From: Tigriopus japonicus
Lineage: Eukaryota > Arthropoda > Copepoda > Harpacticoida > Harpacticidae
Assembly: GCA_010645155.1 (NCBI GenBank)
Contig: CM021312.1
Span: 11,962,656-12,026,655 of the forward strand
Direction: 5' to 3'
Length of the DNA stretch: 64,000 nucleotides
A program made the position numbers and the translations under genes. Below the pieces are notes generated by a model. It did no database searches. It saw nothing but the letters and a program-made list of their open reading frames with translations, and had not been told where the DNA came from. This document shows, piece after piece, positions 1 to 11,480 of this stretch (position 1 is the stretch's first letter; each line of letters starts with the position of its first letter).

Positions 1-8
1 AAAAAAAA

Positions 9-153
9 ATGGCTCAAGCATACCGAAGTAAAGTATAAATAACTCTGCTCGAGTATAGCCTCTGTACATAAGCTGCGTTTGAAAGCCAGTTGATGTACAG
101 ACCCTATACTCAAGCAGTGTTATTTATACTTTGCTTTGGTATACTTGAGCCAT
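9..153. repeat. Short hairpin inverted repeat at the left edge
   Basis: Two arms of about 60 bp (roughly 10-69 and 94-153) are near-perfect reverse complements around a loop of about 25 bp. The outer ends read tggctcaag and cttgagcca. The size and structure fit a small foldback MITE. No protein is encoded, and a target duplication cannot be judged because the left flank lies at the window edge. Confidence 0.8.
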
Positions 154-681
154 TTGACTTAGTGCATCGAACATCCGGGCTATAATAAATGCGTGTTTGA
201 TTAAGAGATTTTTCAAAACCTCGTAAGATTCCCTGGAACAATTTTGTTAGAGCCCCTGCTTTAGGCAACCTCTGTGATGATTGAGGGGCCCAATATGAAT
301 TCTTGAAAACAAACCAATGGACGGTTTCAAGTAAGAGTAAACATTGGGACCACATATCTTTGGCGCCATATAAAGAAGCCTTTGTAGCGGCATCTATTTT
401 TCAAGGGGCCCATGAAGCTCCGTTTGGCTTGGCTGAGAGTCAGCTGTCGCAAGCCTGAGTTCTACCTATACGGTCCTTTAACGAACAGCTGACTGGGAGG
501 TGTTGCATCAGGCGACGTTGGTAAATGACTAGATGTATTGTTCATGCTAGACACGGTACATATACAAAATGGAATATGACTAGAGAACGAGCATGAGCAT
601 ATAGAAGGGAGCAGGGAATAGAACAGAAGGTCACAGTACAGTAACTGGGAGGTCACTTTAGAAATACAGCTCCCAAAAATT

Positions 682-954
682 CAGACCTGTTCAATTATCT
701 TATCTTGATAAAAGATAAAGATAAAAGATATTTTATCTTTATCTAGATGATTTTTTCGGGAAAGTATCTTAAAGTATCTTTATCTAGATACTTTTTTCGG
801 GAAAGTATCAAAAAATATTTTTATCTAGATACTTTTTTCGGGAAAGTATCTTAAAGTATCTTTATCTAGATACTTTGCGGAAACTACTATCTTATACTTT
901 TATACTTTTTTTACTTATACTAGATACTTTTTCAGAGTATCTTGAACAGGTCTG
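682..954. mobile_element. hAT-like foldback MITE, family D, short copy
   Basis: The ends are inverted: CAGACCTGTTCAA on the left and TTGAACAGGTCTG on the right. The interior is an array of the palindromic unit TATCTAGATA embedded in aaagtatctt/gatacttt. The flanks are caaaaatt (674-681) and ccaaaatt (955-962), a 7/8 match that suggests an 8 bp target duplication, as in the hAT superfamily. The same family recurs at 1063-1727 and 34051-34891. Confidence 0.75.
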
Positions 955-1060
955 CCAAAATTGAACCCTGATACAAAAGTTTGACCTATTTTTGAGCTTC
1001 TTAAAAACTACTGAACCCGTAAAACCAGAACTTTTGTAACACAAAGCTCAAAGGTTGACT
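955..1060. repeat. Direct duplication of MITE flank (first copy)
   Basis: About 105 bp starting ccaaaattgaaccctgatac recurs nearly unchanged at 1728-1832. In both places it directly follows the right end of a family D element. A flank cannot be copied by simple insertion, so a tandem duplication or recombination between two elements is implied. Confidence 0.85.
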
Positions 1061-1062
1061 CA

Positions 1063-1727
1063 AAGCTTAAACTATCTTTATCTAAAAAATGTGTTCTCTC
1101 AATCTTTTGTGTTAAAGCATCCATTATGCATTGTTTAGTATGCATTATGCATTTTCCCAAAAAGTATCTAGAAAAGATACTTCTAGATACTTTTCTTCAT
1201 AATGCATAATGTCAAATTACTTGTGTGTGCATTATGCACATTGAAAGTGGATACATTATGCATGTTGAGACTTAAGATTGGACTCATTGAGTGAGGAATC
1301 TGAGGATGCATTCATCATCCACTTTGAGGAAGGGTGCATAATGCATCCACTCTCAATGTGCATAATCCGTCCACTCTCAATGTGTATAATGCGTCCACTC
1401 TCAAGTCTCAACATGTATAATGCATCCACTTTCAATGTGCATAATGCACAAATAATTTGACATTATGCATAATGAAGAAAAGTATCTAGAAGTATCTTAT
1501 ATAGATACGTTTTGCGAAAAGTATCTTGAAGTATCTTATCTAGATACTTTTTTTCGGGAAAGTATCTTAAAGTATCTTTATCTAGAGACTTTTTTCGGGA
1601 AAGTATCTAAAAGTATCTTTATCTAGATACTTTTTCAGGAAAGTATCTTAAACTATCTTTATCTAGATACTTTGCGGAAATTACTATCTTATCTAGATAC
1701 TTTTTCAGAGTATCTTGAATAGGTCTG
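1063..1727. mobile_element. hAT-like foldback MITE, family D, left-truncated
   Basis: TATCTAGATA arrays flank a large imperfect palindrome centred near 1300. The palindrome is built from blocks resembling gcataatgca spaced by ccactctcaatgtg. The right end is TTGAATAGGTCTG; a matching left end is missing. The whole interior matches the reverse complement of the element at 34051-34891. The short ORFs here follow the repeat pattern and are not genes. Confidence 0.75.
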
Positions 1728-1832
1728 CCAAAATTGAACCCTGATACAAAAGTTTGACCCATTTTTGAGCTTCTTAAAAACTACTGAACCCGTAAAACCA
1801 GAACTTTTGTAACACAAAACTCAAAGGTTGCA

Positions 1833-2865
1833 CGTGTTTTATATCTTACTGGTTGCGCTTAAAGGACTCTTATGTGGACATAAGTACCATTTTTGAACTA
1901 GGTGTGATTAGATGGTTCCATGGGTACTCAACAGTTGGAGTCAAGCTAGTTTAATGTTACGAGTAAGGACTCTAAAAACGTATTATTATCATTGTTATAT
2001 CATTGATTAATGAACAATTTGTTTCGAAGTTTTGATCATATTGGCCTTCTAAACTGAATTGACGTTGTACATCAATTTCTCGACTATGTTTTCGAAATAG
2101 AGCTATGAATTAAGAAAAAGCACTAAGCTTCAAAAACTCGGGAAATGCACATGCTTTATCAACACTCAAAATGGTATTAAACACGAGCTGAACCATGCAT
2201 CCGCCATAATCGAGCAAAGTTTATGCAAAGTGTATAGAAAATCATAAAACAAGTTTTTTTTAAACATACTTTTCAAGAAACGAGTTGTTCTATCGATTGT
2301 TGGCGGTAGTAAACCCTTTATTTGAAAGTTGGTGACGTTCACTGAAAACGTCCCATTAAGAGTCTGAGGGACAAAATCGACGACACAACAAATCTAATGA
2401 ATGACGTCCATCCTCCCCAACTTTTCCCCTACATTGAGCTTCTGTTGTCTTCAAGACTTAAAATTGGGTCCCTCAATCCTCGCAAGTGTTGCCTTTAGGA
2501 GGACATTGATTTGAGCAATGGGCATTGTAATTGTTTTCCTTTTGGACGATTGTCCGGTAGGTGCAAATCGTCTTTCGGAAGAGCGAGCATTGCTCTATGC
2601 TTCAAATTACGTTTACTGACACAAAGTTTCATTGCTCTACGCTGCAACTTACTCTCTACTCTCATTGCCATATATTTCAGTCAATCAAGTTGAAATTAAG
2701 CATTTAAGTTTTAATTACAACGATTTTTGTCAAAAACCGAGGCATCTAAGACTTCCTAGATCTGTGCCTAATCCCGTCAAGGACCCTGAAGATTCTAATT
2801 GTGTCCGTGAGCCCAAAATTTTCCCATTCATTTGACTTCAATTTAAATGCATCTTTTTAGCTCAA
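1833..2865. other. No recognised feature
   Basis: AT-rich DNA between the repeat cluster and the SINE. Only short ORFs without recognisable motifs are present. Upstream exons of the receptor at 3136 could lie here, but I could not identify one. Confidence 0.4.
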
Positions 2866-3046
2866 GCCTGAGTGGCCACGCGTACTAGCGCGTTCTTAAA
2901 AGTGCCGAGTGTAAGTGCTTCCCCAGACGGCGTAGGTTCGAATCCTGTTGGGGATCGGATTGAAGCTGTCGGGAGAAATCCTTCAATTTACAGGGAATCG
3001 CATTCCTTGTAGCGGTAATAAAAAATCCGCGAGAAAAAAAAAAGAA
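2866..3046 (+). mobile_element. tRNA-derived SINE, copy 1
   Basis: A tRNA-like head carries a box A-like tggccacgcg and a canonical pol III box B GGTTCGAATCC at 2935-2945. A body follows, and then a tail containing ggaatcgcattccttgtag and ending in an A-rich run. A second copy lies at 19386-19596 on the other strand with about 22 bp more after the head. The tail matches LINE-A tails at 10120 and 49345, so this SINE probably uses that LINE's enzymes. Confidence 0.85.
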
Positions 3047-3135
3047 TCAACATAATGAAAGAAGCATACGAATAAAGCATTCTGACGTCCATGATTATAA
3101 AGTGAGTAAAAAATTCCATCTCTTTTGTGTTCCAG

Positions 3136-3697
3136 ATATGCTTTTGTGAGAGCAGAACGAGTGGTTTTATGTTCATTGACTGATGAAAGGCTCCGATGGA
3201 TAACCCTAAGCACTGGAATAATCATTTCAATCCTGATTTGTTTTGGCCTCCATTGTTATGGAGCACAAGCATATTTACGAACCGAAGATGGAAAGATGGA
3301 CCCATCCAAGCAAAAACCTTTAAGTTACGTGATGAGCGCATTGGCTTGTTTGAGCATACTCCTCAACGTCACCCTGAGCTTATTGATTAAGAAGAAAAAC
3401 AATGAAGCTGATACCTCAAGTGGAACTTCTGTTGCTTCCTCTAAAGAGATGCTAACCATGGGAGTTTTATGTTTGTTAGCTCTTTTCATGCTCTTACTTG
3501 CCCTGACTAATATTGTTCATTTCAAAGAGCTACAAAAGAATCGTGATGCACGGTTAAGGATGCTCATTGGATCCTATGTTCTTCCAATGACTTGTTTCAT
3601 CATGAAGAAGCAACTGAGACAGAAAGTTTTGAGTTCATTGACAATTGTGGATGTAGTGAAATTCAGACCAGGTTTTATGACCAGAGGGGAGCCTTGA
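3136..3697 (+). CDS. Divergent class A-like GPCR, 3' terminal exon (partial)
   Basis: An open frame follows a good splice acceptor (ttttgtgttccag, exon start 3136, incoming phase 2) and runs to a TGA at 3695-3697; an AATAAA lies about 85 bases on. The peptide has four hydrophobic segments. The layout fits the second half of a rhodopsin-like receptor: an AER triplet near the start where DRY would sit, TM4 (WITLSTGIIISILICF), a loop, TM5 (LSYVMSALACLSILLNV), a Lys/Ser-rich third inner loop, TM6 (MLTMGVLCLLALFMLLLAL), and TM7 with a conserved-looking proline (SYVLPMTCF) followed by a basic helix-8-like KKQLRQKV. A strict NPxxY is absent. The first half of the gene is not seen. It could be another multi-pass membrane protein. 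Confidence 0.5.
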
Positions 3698-3781
3698 CCA
3701 GTGCAAAGAGAGCAAAAGCTAAAAGAGGAAGTATTAAAGATTTTTATGTTGAGGCGCACAAAACGTTAAAAATGTTGAAAA

Positions 3782-3787
3782 AATAAA
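3782..3787 (+). terminator. Polyadenylation signal AATAAA
   Basis: A canonical hexamer about 85 bases past the stop of the receptor exon, on the same strand. Confidence 0.5.
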
Positions 3788-4606
3788 CCTTTTCAGAAAT
3801 TGTTATTTGAATTACATTGATAAAGTTGCTTTTTTATCTTGTGGGCATTTCTATATAAAAGGCTAGAATCAAGCTAGTAGGTAGAAGGATAATGGTGACG
3901 ATGTGAGGTCCGGACGAAAGAACAACAAAGCAGAGTGGACAGATATTTCAGTATCAGTAGTTTCAAATTTAATAATGGCAAGTGTCTATTTACTAAAAAA
4001 CACTTACCTTTCATTTTAAATATTGCACTTTCAAAACAGAAAGAAAAACATCTTAAGATACTGCCCTAAAGAAAATTCGTATTGTCAAAAACAGATTTAA
4101 AAAAGTCAAATAAAAAGAATTTTGATCTGAAATTCATTCTTGCAAGTAAACTTAAATGAAAAAAAAAAAAACGAAAATCCCGGTTTATCGCGTCCCCGGG
4201 ATTCAAGGGACGGTTTTTAACCAACCCTGCATGCGACACTCGAAAGATAAGAAACAGGTATTTGAAATAATTGTCCCTTTTTCCTGAAAGAACCAATTCA
4301 CACCGGCAAATAATTACGTGTTGAGGGCGTATCGTTCCTCGAGGCTCGTTAATAAAAGGCGCAAGTGCTTCAAATGCTTTTTTAAAAACTGAATTTTAAA
4401 ATATAGATAAAAATATATACAAATGAAATATTCCTTTCATTTATGAATTCAAATAATTTGTTCTTTTAGGTTAGTAGCTAACAAGAGATTGAATAAATGA
4501 AGAAGAGTATATCTTAACAAGATTTTAGGAGAAAATACGACTTTAATATGTAGAAAACTCATAGATCATGAACCGAATTCTCAGATATTGCGCTCGAAAC
4601 AATGAA

Positions 4607-7182
4607 TTAGGTAGGTAACCATCGATTCTGTGGTCTCATGAGAATATTATCAATTGCCAGATTACTCTGAGCAAGAACGCTCATGCGGGTCTTTTTAAAG
4701 TTCAGTACATCCAAAATGGGCAATCCATGCGAGGTGATCAAATGCCTCAATCGATCTCGACGATTATAAAACGACACCGCACACATGGGACATTTGAACT
4801 TGACCACAAAATCATCAAACTTGTTCTCCAACTCCATGGCAAAAATTTCATTTTGGCTCTTATAATGAGCCCGGGAAAGATGGGCCTTCAAATCCTGGAT
4901 TGTGGACATGCTTTGTCGGCATTGGTAGCAATGAAAGTCCTTCTGGTAGCACTCATTGGAGAACATTTTCAGGGTCAAATCCTGCATCTCCATCATGAAT
5001 AGTTGATGATTGCGGTTCTTCTCCAAACCTGAGTAGATCCTTTGGAGGCTGTGCCATTTACCCGTGCGAATATCTCTTATATCTTTTATGGACAGACCAT
5101 GTTGGATCAAGAAGTGGTTCTCTGCCAAGTCCCCATCAATGAGGGTAGCTTCACATAAGTCACAAACCAAAGAATTATTAGGACGAGATATGGTTTTGTC
5201 CCTCTCTACTTCTTCCTCTAGATCCTGTTTTCTGGACGTTCCTGAAGGTAATTGACCACCTTCAGCATTGTGGAACTCAATGTTGTGGATCCGCAACTCT
5301 GTCTCCGTTTTAAAAAGGGAATCGCAAATGACACAAAAATACAGACAACCCGTTTTATTCGGGATTCTGTGCTCGGTGTCCCAATGGTCATATTTATCCT
5401 CGGAGGACTCGAAATCCATGAGACAGAGCCCGCAATTGACATTGACGCCACTTGGAGACAGTTTCATTTCAGGGTACAGGGTTTGGGTTTTATGGTGGTT
5501 TACCCAATGGTGTTTACGGCGCTTTTTTGTGGAAAAACTCCGTCGACAAAGACCGCAAGCGATCCCTTCGACAGTTTCGACGCGGTTGACCCAAGGGCGA
5601 TTGGTACTCTCAATCCCATGGGAGTACCAATGCTCGGTCAAGGTATTCTGATCACTGCAAGAAAAGTCACATTGAAAGCATTTGAGTACACGTTCAGGAG
5701 GTGCAATTTGCGGGAAAATGCTCGAATCCTTATTGGGACCTTTTATAGGTCTTGCAGGCGGTGCACGAATTGGAGGAGGAATCGCTGGCTTTGCCACGAC
5801 CTTTTGACGGGATCGCCGAGAATAATGGAATTTGGAACAGCTTTTAAAATGGCGGATCAGAAAGGCGTGATCCTGGAAACTGACGCCGCAACCATCACAA
5901 ATGATGGGTTTGTCCTCATGATAGCTTCGATAATGGGAAATAACCTCAGCGAGGCCATTAAAGACCATACAGCATAAATGGCAAATCTCTGTGTCCTCCA
6001 TGAGTGAAAGATGGATGGGCTCAGAGTTCTCGCCATTCTTGACATGGTTCATGAGGTGATCCGCCAAAGTCTCCTCATCGGGCATCTTTTTATCACAAGC
6101 ATAACAACATAAGATCAGTTGCGGAGTAGGTTGGGTACTGGATTCTTTCAAAGGCATATCGTTCCAAATTCGCACCAATTTGGGACTCACGTTTTCTGGC
6201 TCGCTTAGTTGTGAGACAGATACCAATTTCAGCATATTTTCATTGGCAGTTTGAGGAGCTTTGGGCTGCAAGAGAAGCATGAGTATATTTAGATTTAGAT
6301 CATGGTTATTAATTTTCAGTAGATCTCAATCGCAATTCAAGCAACATGCTTCTCATATGCAATGGAAATATGCATAATTCTACCTTCTGCCTTATTAATT
6401 GTCAATTTGGAAATCATTTTCGTAAAAAGAGCAACTAATATTGATCTTTTTTTACGTATAAAATAATACTAACTGGATGAGAAGTATCCGTGCGGAATAT
6501 TTGACTTAATGGGTAGAGACAATGATTAAAAATGGCTTTGGAACACACACGTGCTTCTAAGTATATTAAGCAAAATTGGTCTTGAATGATGCCCTGAACT
6601 TACACAATCATCTCTTAATAAAAGAACACGTCATTCGAAATGAGCCAAATCCACAAACCAAAAAGTATATTTAGTACTCAATGTACCAATGAGGTGCTTC
6701 TGATATACAGTTATTTTTAATATTCTCGGTCATAACTTTACGGTGAAACGATTAAAAAAACTATTTGGATGGATCCAAATCCATAACCAAACTGAAATTC
6801 GCCGTCTCGATATCAGGCTACATGTTTTAGCATTTTCGACTACGTCTATAACGTACTACATGACAAATATTTGAATCTTAGGGAGGTTTCTCAAAGAGAA
6901 ATGCATTTTTCAACGACCACCCATTTTCCTCATTATGCACCATCCAGGAATATTGAAGAAGAAGACTTCTCCTTTTCAGAATCACCCTTAAAAGGGTAAC
7001 TTCAAAGAAAACAACAACATTGATCTTTCGGTTTCAGTATTAGCACAAAAAATGACAATTACCTGCAGTTTTTTCGGTGCGGGTGAGGGCTCGTCCGGAG
7101 TTGTGTCATTCTTGGTGTCTTCATTCATGATCTCTTGCTCAAAGCTAGTGAGCATATCGTCAAAATCCTCGTCCAAATCCAT
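4607..7182 (-). CDS. C2H2 zinc-finger protein, two exons, 592 aa
   Basis: Exon 1 is 7182..7063 (40 codons), starting at MDLDEDFDDM with an in-frame stop just upstream. Exon 2 is 6265..4607. Donor CTGCAG|gtaatt and acceptor cttctcttgcag|CCC keep phase 0. The N-terminus is acidic and then Ser/Pro-rich, with no ZAD domain visible. About ten C2H2-like fingers follow between residues 94 and 553, for example CHLCCMVF...H...H, CGLCRRSF...HH, CVICDSLF...H...H and CPMCAVSF...H...H. Spacing is irregular and TGEKP linkers are absent, so this is not a KRAB or tandem-array type protein. It is probably a nuclear DNA- or RNA-binding regulator; its target is unknown. It appears intact. Confidence 0.9.
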
Positions 7183-7389
7183 TTTCCTTCTCGATTTCTG
7201 TCCTTCGTGTTCTTGCACAATTCAGGCTTCACGAACAACTCCTGAAATGTTGTCGTTCAGCGAAATACCGGTCGTTCTGCCCAATCCGCCCGAAAATTAC
7301 ATGGCTTACTTTGCTTTGGCTGGACTCCCGCCAACAACAGGAACAGGGAAAGAGCGTCTAAGAAGAAACAACAACCAACGCTCTTAAAA

Positions 7390-8060
7390 CGACACATGAT
7401 TTAAAGCTCTTTAGCTTATAGGGCAAAGGACTGCATTAGTTTTGAAATAAAATTACAGAAGATATTTTACAGCAGGGCTCCTTTTCAGAGCCTCTCCTTA
7501 ACGCTAGTTCGGAATAGAGGGCTAGTTCGGAACAATGTATGGTTTTCGGAAGTCAGAAATGACGAACACTGCAAATAATTGGAGCATTTCTTAGCTAAAA
7601 CTTTTGCTTCTTTTTTTATTCTTGTTTCATTTTTTTACTCTTGATTTTAGTACTTGAACTTTGAGTTACTATTTGGAATTGCTCGTAATTGTAATATTCT
7701 GGACAATTGACATCTTTAGAAATGTCTCCATAAAGTCAGAGTTCGTAAAAAATTGCATATTGTGTGTGTGTCATTGTCTAAAAACACAAAAGTACATCTT
7801 AGCTATCTGAAGATGATGATGATTTATTTTGGGACATGATGCATGAATTGTATAGGTAAAGATTATTTAGATTTAATAGTTTATAGATGCAATCTTTGTA
7901 GATAATGCGGGCTATTCCTTAAGCCTGTTGGCCTATTTAAGGCTTTTTTCCAAGTTTTTGTGGCCTTTTTCCATTTAGGATATTTGGTACTTTTTGTCTT
8001 GTGCAGCCATTTCTCAGCCACTGCAATCTTCTAAAATGTAGGTGAAATTGAATTTATTTG
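7390..8060. other. No recognised feature
   Basis: Intergenic sequence upstream of the zinc-finger gene, including a short (tg)n run near 7763. The 7249-7387 plus-strand ORF, antisense to the zinc-finger 5' UTR, has no recognisable motif. Confidence 0.4.
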
Positions 8061-8143
8061 TCATGGTGAGGATTGAGAACATAAATTGTACGCTGAGCTT
8101 CGTCAAAATTAATTTTGTTGAAGATCTATCTAATGCAGATGGC
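8061..8143 (-). repeat. Duplicated fragment next to the receptor pseudogene
   Basis: About 83 bp starting tcatggtgaggattgagaac is repeated almost exactly at 9258-9340, inside the receptor pseudogene. It appears to be a local duplication; no intact frame is conserved between the two. Confidence 0.75.
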
Positions 8144-9116
8144 TTTTATTGCATTGAAAAGAAACCGTTACGCTTAAAAAGATTTTTTTCTGATCTGACG
8201 GATTGTGTGAAATTTTTGGTAAGGAACAAAAAGTTCCCTCAAGTCTTAAATTGGAATTCTGGCTGAAAAAAATGAGGTAAAGAAAAATCCTTTTTTTCCT
8301 TTTCTTTTTTCTCTGTCTGAAAAAAAGGGAAAGTGTTGATCCTGACCCAGAACTGAAAAATATTGGACCAGCCATTGGGATGAGTTGACCTCTATGCTCA
8401 AACTTTTTTTTGACGTTTCACATGGTGAAAAACTCACTTCGTCAAAAACACACTTTATTGAATCCTCATTTTGCCAAATATGATCATGTGTAAGAAGGTT
8501 CAATTAATTGACAGTCGCCACGGCAATTATTAGGCTTTTGGAAATGAGCCTATTTTTTGTAATTCTGTCACAACAATTTCATGTTTTGTCAAGAGCCAAA
8601 TAATTTAGAAGCACATAAACATGCGCCAAAATGCCGAAAAAACACTGTTTAAACTTAAAATAGCCTGTATTCCACACTTGGCTTGTCAACCTGGAAGCCT
8701 TAGAGGCATTGATTTTTGCTGAAGTAGAGATCTTCTAACTCTATGACCACCAAAATTTGGCTCCTTGTACCCACTATCTACTGCTTGGTGAGCCCCTGTT
8801 TGCTTAAACTCGTACTTCCTGTCCCTGAGACCCAAAGTTATTACCAACCGCTGCTGCAGACCTTTTAGAGTACTATAAGTCAAGTTTTTGGGGCGACAAT
8901 ATTTCTTTTACTTAAAGAACTGATTGTCCAATCGGGCACTTGGACAAATCGGTTTTTGATCAATTTCTAGGAGACCACCACCTGACTTCTTTTCTGCATA
9001 TGGTAAAATGCAACTTTGACATTTGAAACCCTCCGAATTATAGACCGTTTATTTATTCTCTTGTGCCATATCCAATATGAAACATCTCTCAAGTTCAAAT
9101 CTGTTCCAGAAGGAAC

Positions 9117-9511
9117 ACAACTCCAGCAATGGACATCCTACCTACCCAGAAGAAAAATGTGAAGGCAACTTGATGGGAACATTGTTACTCGTTGCTTTGG
9201 CCTTGCTTTTGGGTTGAAGGATTTGCAAGTTTTTGGGACTAATTCAAGAGTCCTGATTCATGGTGAGGATTGAGAACATAAATTGTACGCTGAGCTTCGT
9301 CAAAATTATTTTTGCTGAAGATCTGTCTAATGCAGATGGCTTCCATCTTGAACACACTTTGAACAAGTTTTCAAAGATGTTCAAATGTTCCTTTCATTTC
9401 AGCCATAATAGAGCTAACAGCCATGTCCAAGTTTGAGCCCAGTGTTCTTGGAATTGGATTCAATAGGCCAAGGAAGACCATAATTGGGATGAAAATGCAT
9501 GCCATGACCAT
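9117..9511 (-). pseudogene. Ionotropic receptor pseudogene, interior deleted
   Basis: Read on the minus strand, 9511-9400 resembles exon 1 of the intact receptor at 28244-28085: a signal-peptide-like start MVMACIFIPIMVFLG, then SNLDMAVSSIMAEM. At 9258-9117 it resembles the last exon at 13971-13671: SPKNLQILQP followed by KAKATS, then a frameshift before the last membrane segment. Only about 140 bp separate the two ends, so all central exons are lost. It is a decayed paralogue downstream of the intact gene on the same strand. Confidence 0.75.
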
Positions 9512-10119
9512 TGGACAATGAGAACAATTGACAAACTGCTTTAAAAAGTTGACTGGAACCTCAGACTAATCTGACAAACAAATTGAATTGTTTATGATCT
9601 CTAAGTTGTTCAAATAGGTCTTTCCGTGAATCTTGCGATTGCTACAATGAGAGCATGAAATTTTGTTGCAACGACATCAGAAGTTCTAATAGCTTGAGTG
9701 AATTCATTGAAAAAACTAAATTAACCAAGAATCACTAAATCCCGTGCCTCATGAATTAGCCAAGCAAAAAGATTACCTTTTGAAATGTAATCAAGCATTC
9801 ACAGTATCTGAATGTCTTACACACGAATGTTATACACTGAAATTATTTGTTATTTATTACAGTACGGTTAATTGGTAATCTAAAAGTATGAGATGAATTC
9901 ATGAAGCATCTAAACTTGGGCGAAATGTTCGAGTTTATGTTTGTTTCAAGATTGATCAAAAATAAGGGTGTCAATTTTCTGGACCTTTCTTTGTCTCAAG
10001 GCATTCATTCAGATCCTTCCGATATGATATACGCGTATTTGGCTATACCAATTTTGTTTTCATGTTCTGATCAAAGGAATTGCTAACATTTTTGAAGGAT
10101 GTTCTTGAGGTAAATGTTT

Positions 10120-11110
10120 TTTGTGGTTGCGTATTTTTTACTACCATTACAAGGAACCTCTCCCTGTAAAAATAAATCATAAATGTAATGATTGAAACGA
10201 TTAATATGTTTACGAAATTTGGTCAACCAGCGAGTTACCGTTGGCAGATCTGTACAATCCTTGAATAGTGAGTTGATGAGGAATAGTATTTAAAAATTTG
10301 TCCAATCCTGCTTTAAAAACTGTTTAAGAATAAGAGAGGAGGACTTCATTGTTTGAACTAGCCTCAATTTCTTGGGATTTGGAGGTGCTCTCAGAGCACA
10401 AGAAAAACCTCTATGATCTCTACAACTGATCTCAAAGCCTGGGTTAGGGCAGAGCCCATGAATGCTCTTGAAAATAAACATTATCAGATACCTTTCATAC
10501 CTTCTTTGAGTACTGTACAGCACTAACTTCTGGAGTCTTTCCCAATATGAGAGCTCTCTCATTCCTGTGATGTTCCTAGTGAAACATCTTCGGACCTGCT
10601 CGACCTTTTGCAAACCTGCCGAACTCGGGAAGCATATTCAAGATGTTGTTGAACAATCGACTTATACAGTTAGCATTGCAATACTAACTCTGGGCTTGAA
10701 AGTGCGATATATCCAGCCACATGTTTGTAATGCCTTCCCCACTTTCAATGGATGAGGGTAATCAAACGAATTCCGCTGGGGATCTGGGGCCAAAATGACT
10801 AGGGATGGGTCAGAACTAGGTTCGAACATTTCATAGTTTTAGTTTGCTACGTGAGGAAAAAATTCTTATTTGAATTGATTGTCAAAATGAAGAAAACGAG
10901 TGGGGCTCACGAATTTTGATTAAATTTTATGGAGGGCGAGTCTCGACTCCGACCCATCACTAGCCATTTTGGCCCCAGAATCGCCAGCTGAATTCGTTCG
11001 ATTACACTCATCCATTGGATATTCTCATTGAACTTTCCATCATCTTGGATGGCAACTCCTAAATCCTGCATAGAAGATACCTGCTTATTATCACAACCTC
11101 CATTTTCTTT
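10120..11110 (-). mobile_element. LINE-A, 3' part, interrupted by a MITE
   Basis: On the minus strand the frame contains the C-terminal end of a CR1/Jockey-type reverse transcriptase: DLGVAIQDDGKF (about 11070), then GWIYRTF (about 10710), FTRNITGMRELSYWERLQKL and RRYERYLIMFIFKSIHGL (10613-10290). A 3' UTR follows with a tail containing ttccttgtaatggtagtaaa near 10150. The coding part carries frameshifts and is split by the MITE at 10746-11016. The same 3' UTR and tail occur at 49080-49345. Confidence 0.8.
10746..11016. mobile_element. MITE family F, copy 1 (inside LINE-A)
   Basis: Terminal inverted repeats of about 65 bp begin CAATGGATGAGGGTAATC and end GATTACACTCATCCATTG, both containing ctggggccaaaat-like sequence. 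About 270 bp, no coding capacity. Other copies lie at 14937-15199 and 45307-45579. It interrupts the LINE-A frame. Confidence 0.85.
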
Positions 11111-11134
11111 GAGTGGTACATTACATAATTACTA

Positions 11135-11345
11135 CAGTTCTAGATACAGAAATGTTACTGCTGTTCAGTCAGTGTAGATTTGTTTTAAGCAAATGAGCAA
11201 TTTTGCCAACGATTCCCTGAAATCGCTAATTCCGGCTTTGAATCACGTAACTAATTGTGTTCAACTTCAGATCCCATGGCACACGCAGTATAGGTGTGTT
11301 GACTCACAACTATTTTCTGAGTATCACTTCTCCTAGACCTTTCCT
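11135..11345. mobile_element. Degenerate copy of MITE family C
   Basis: Scattered similarity to the element at 23190-23479, including acagaaatgttactgctgt at the left, agcaattttgcc in the middle and gtgttgactcacaactattt at the right. The ends are too decayed to define a target duplication. Confidence 0.45.
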
Positions 11346-11413
11346 AATTACCATTCTAATTTCAAGACAATGTTTGACAAAGCTCACGACTATACTTTTT
11401 ACAATCTTTTTGT

Positions 11414-11480
11414 TGTTTTATTTTTAGGATGGTTGCGGATTTTTTCCTACCATTACAGGGAATGTGATTCCCTCTCAAGC
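11414..11480 (-). mobile_element. Solo LINE-A/SINE 3' tail fragment
   Basis: The reverse complement contains gggaatcacattccctgtaa, then a gtagg-like step and aaaaaatccgcaacc, matching the tail shared by LINE-A and the SINE. No body is recognisable 5' of it. Confidence 0.65.

Noticed and set aside
5252..5977. 241-codon plus-strand ORF
   Set aside because: It is the antisense shadow of the zinc-finger exon, whose cysteine/histidine pattern and splicing are convincing on the other strand.
7249..7387. Small plus-strand ORF starting MLSFSEIPVV
   Set aside because: Short, no motif, antisense to the 5' UTR of the zinc-finger gene; no splice or polyA support.
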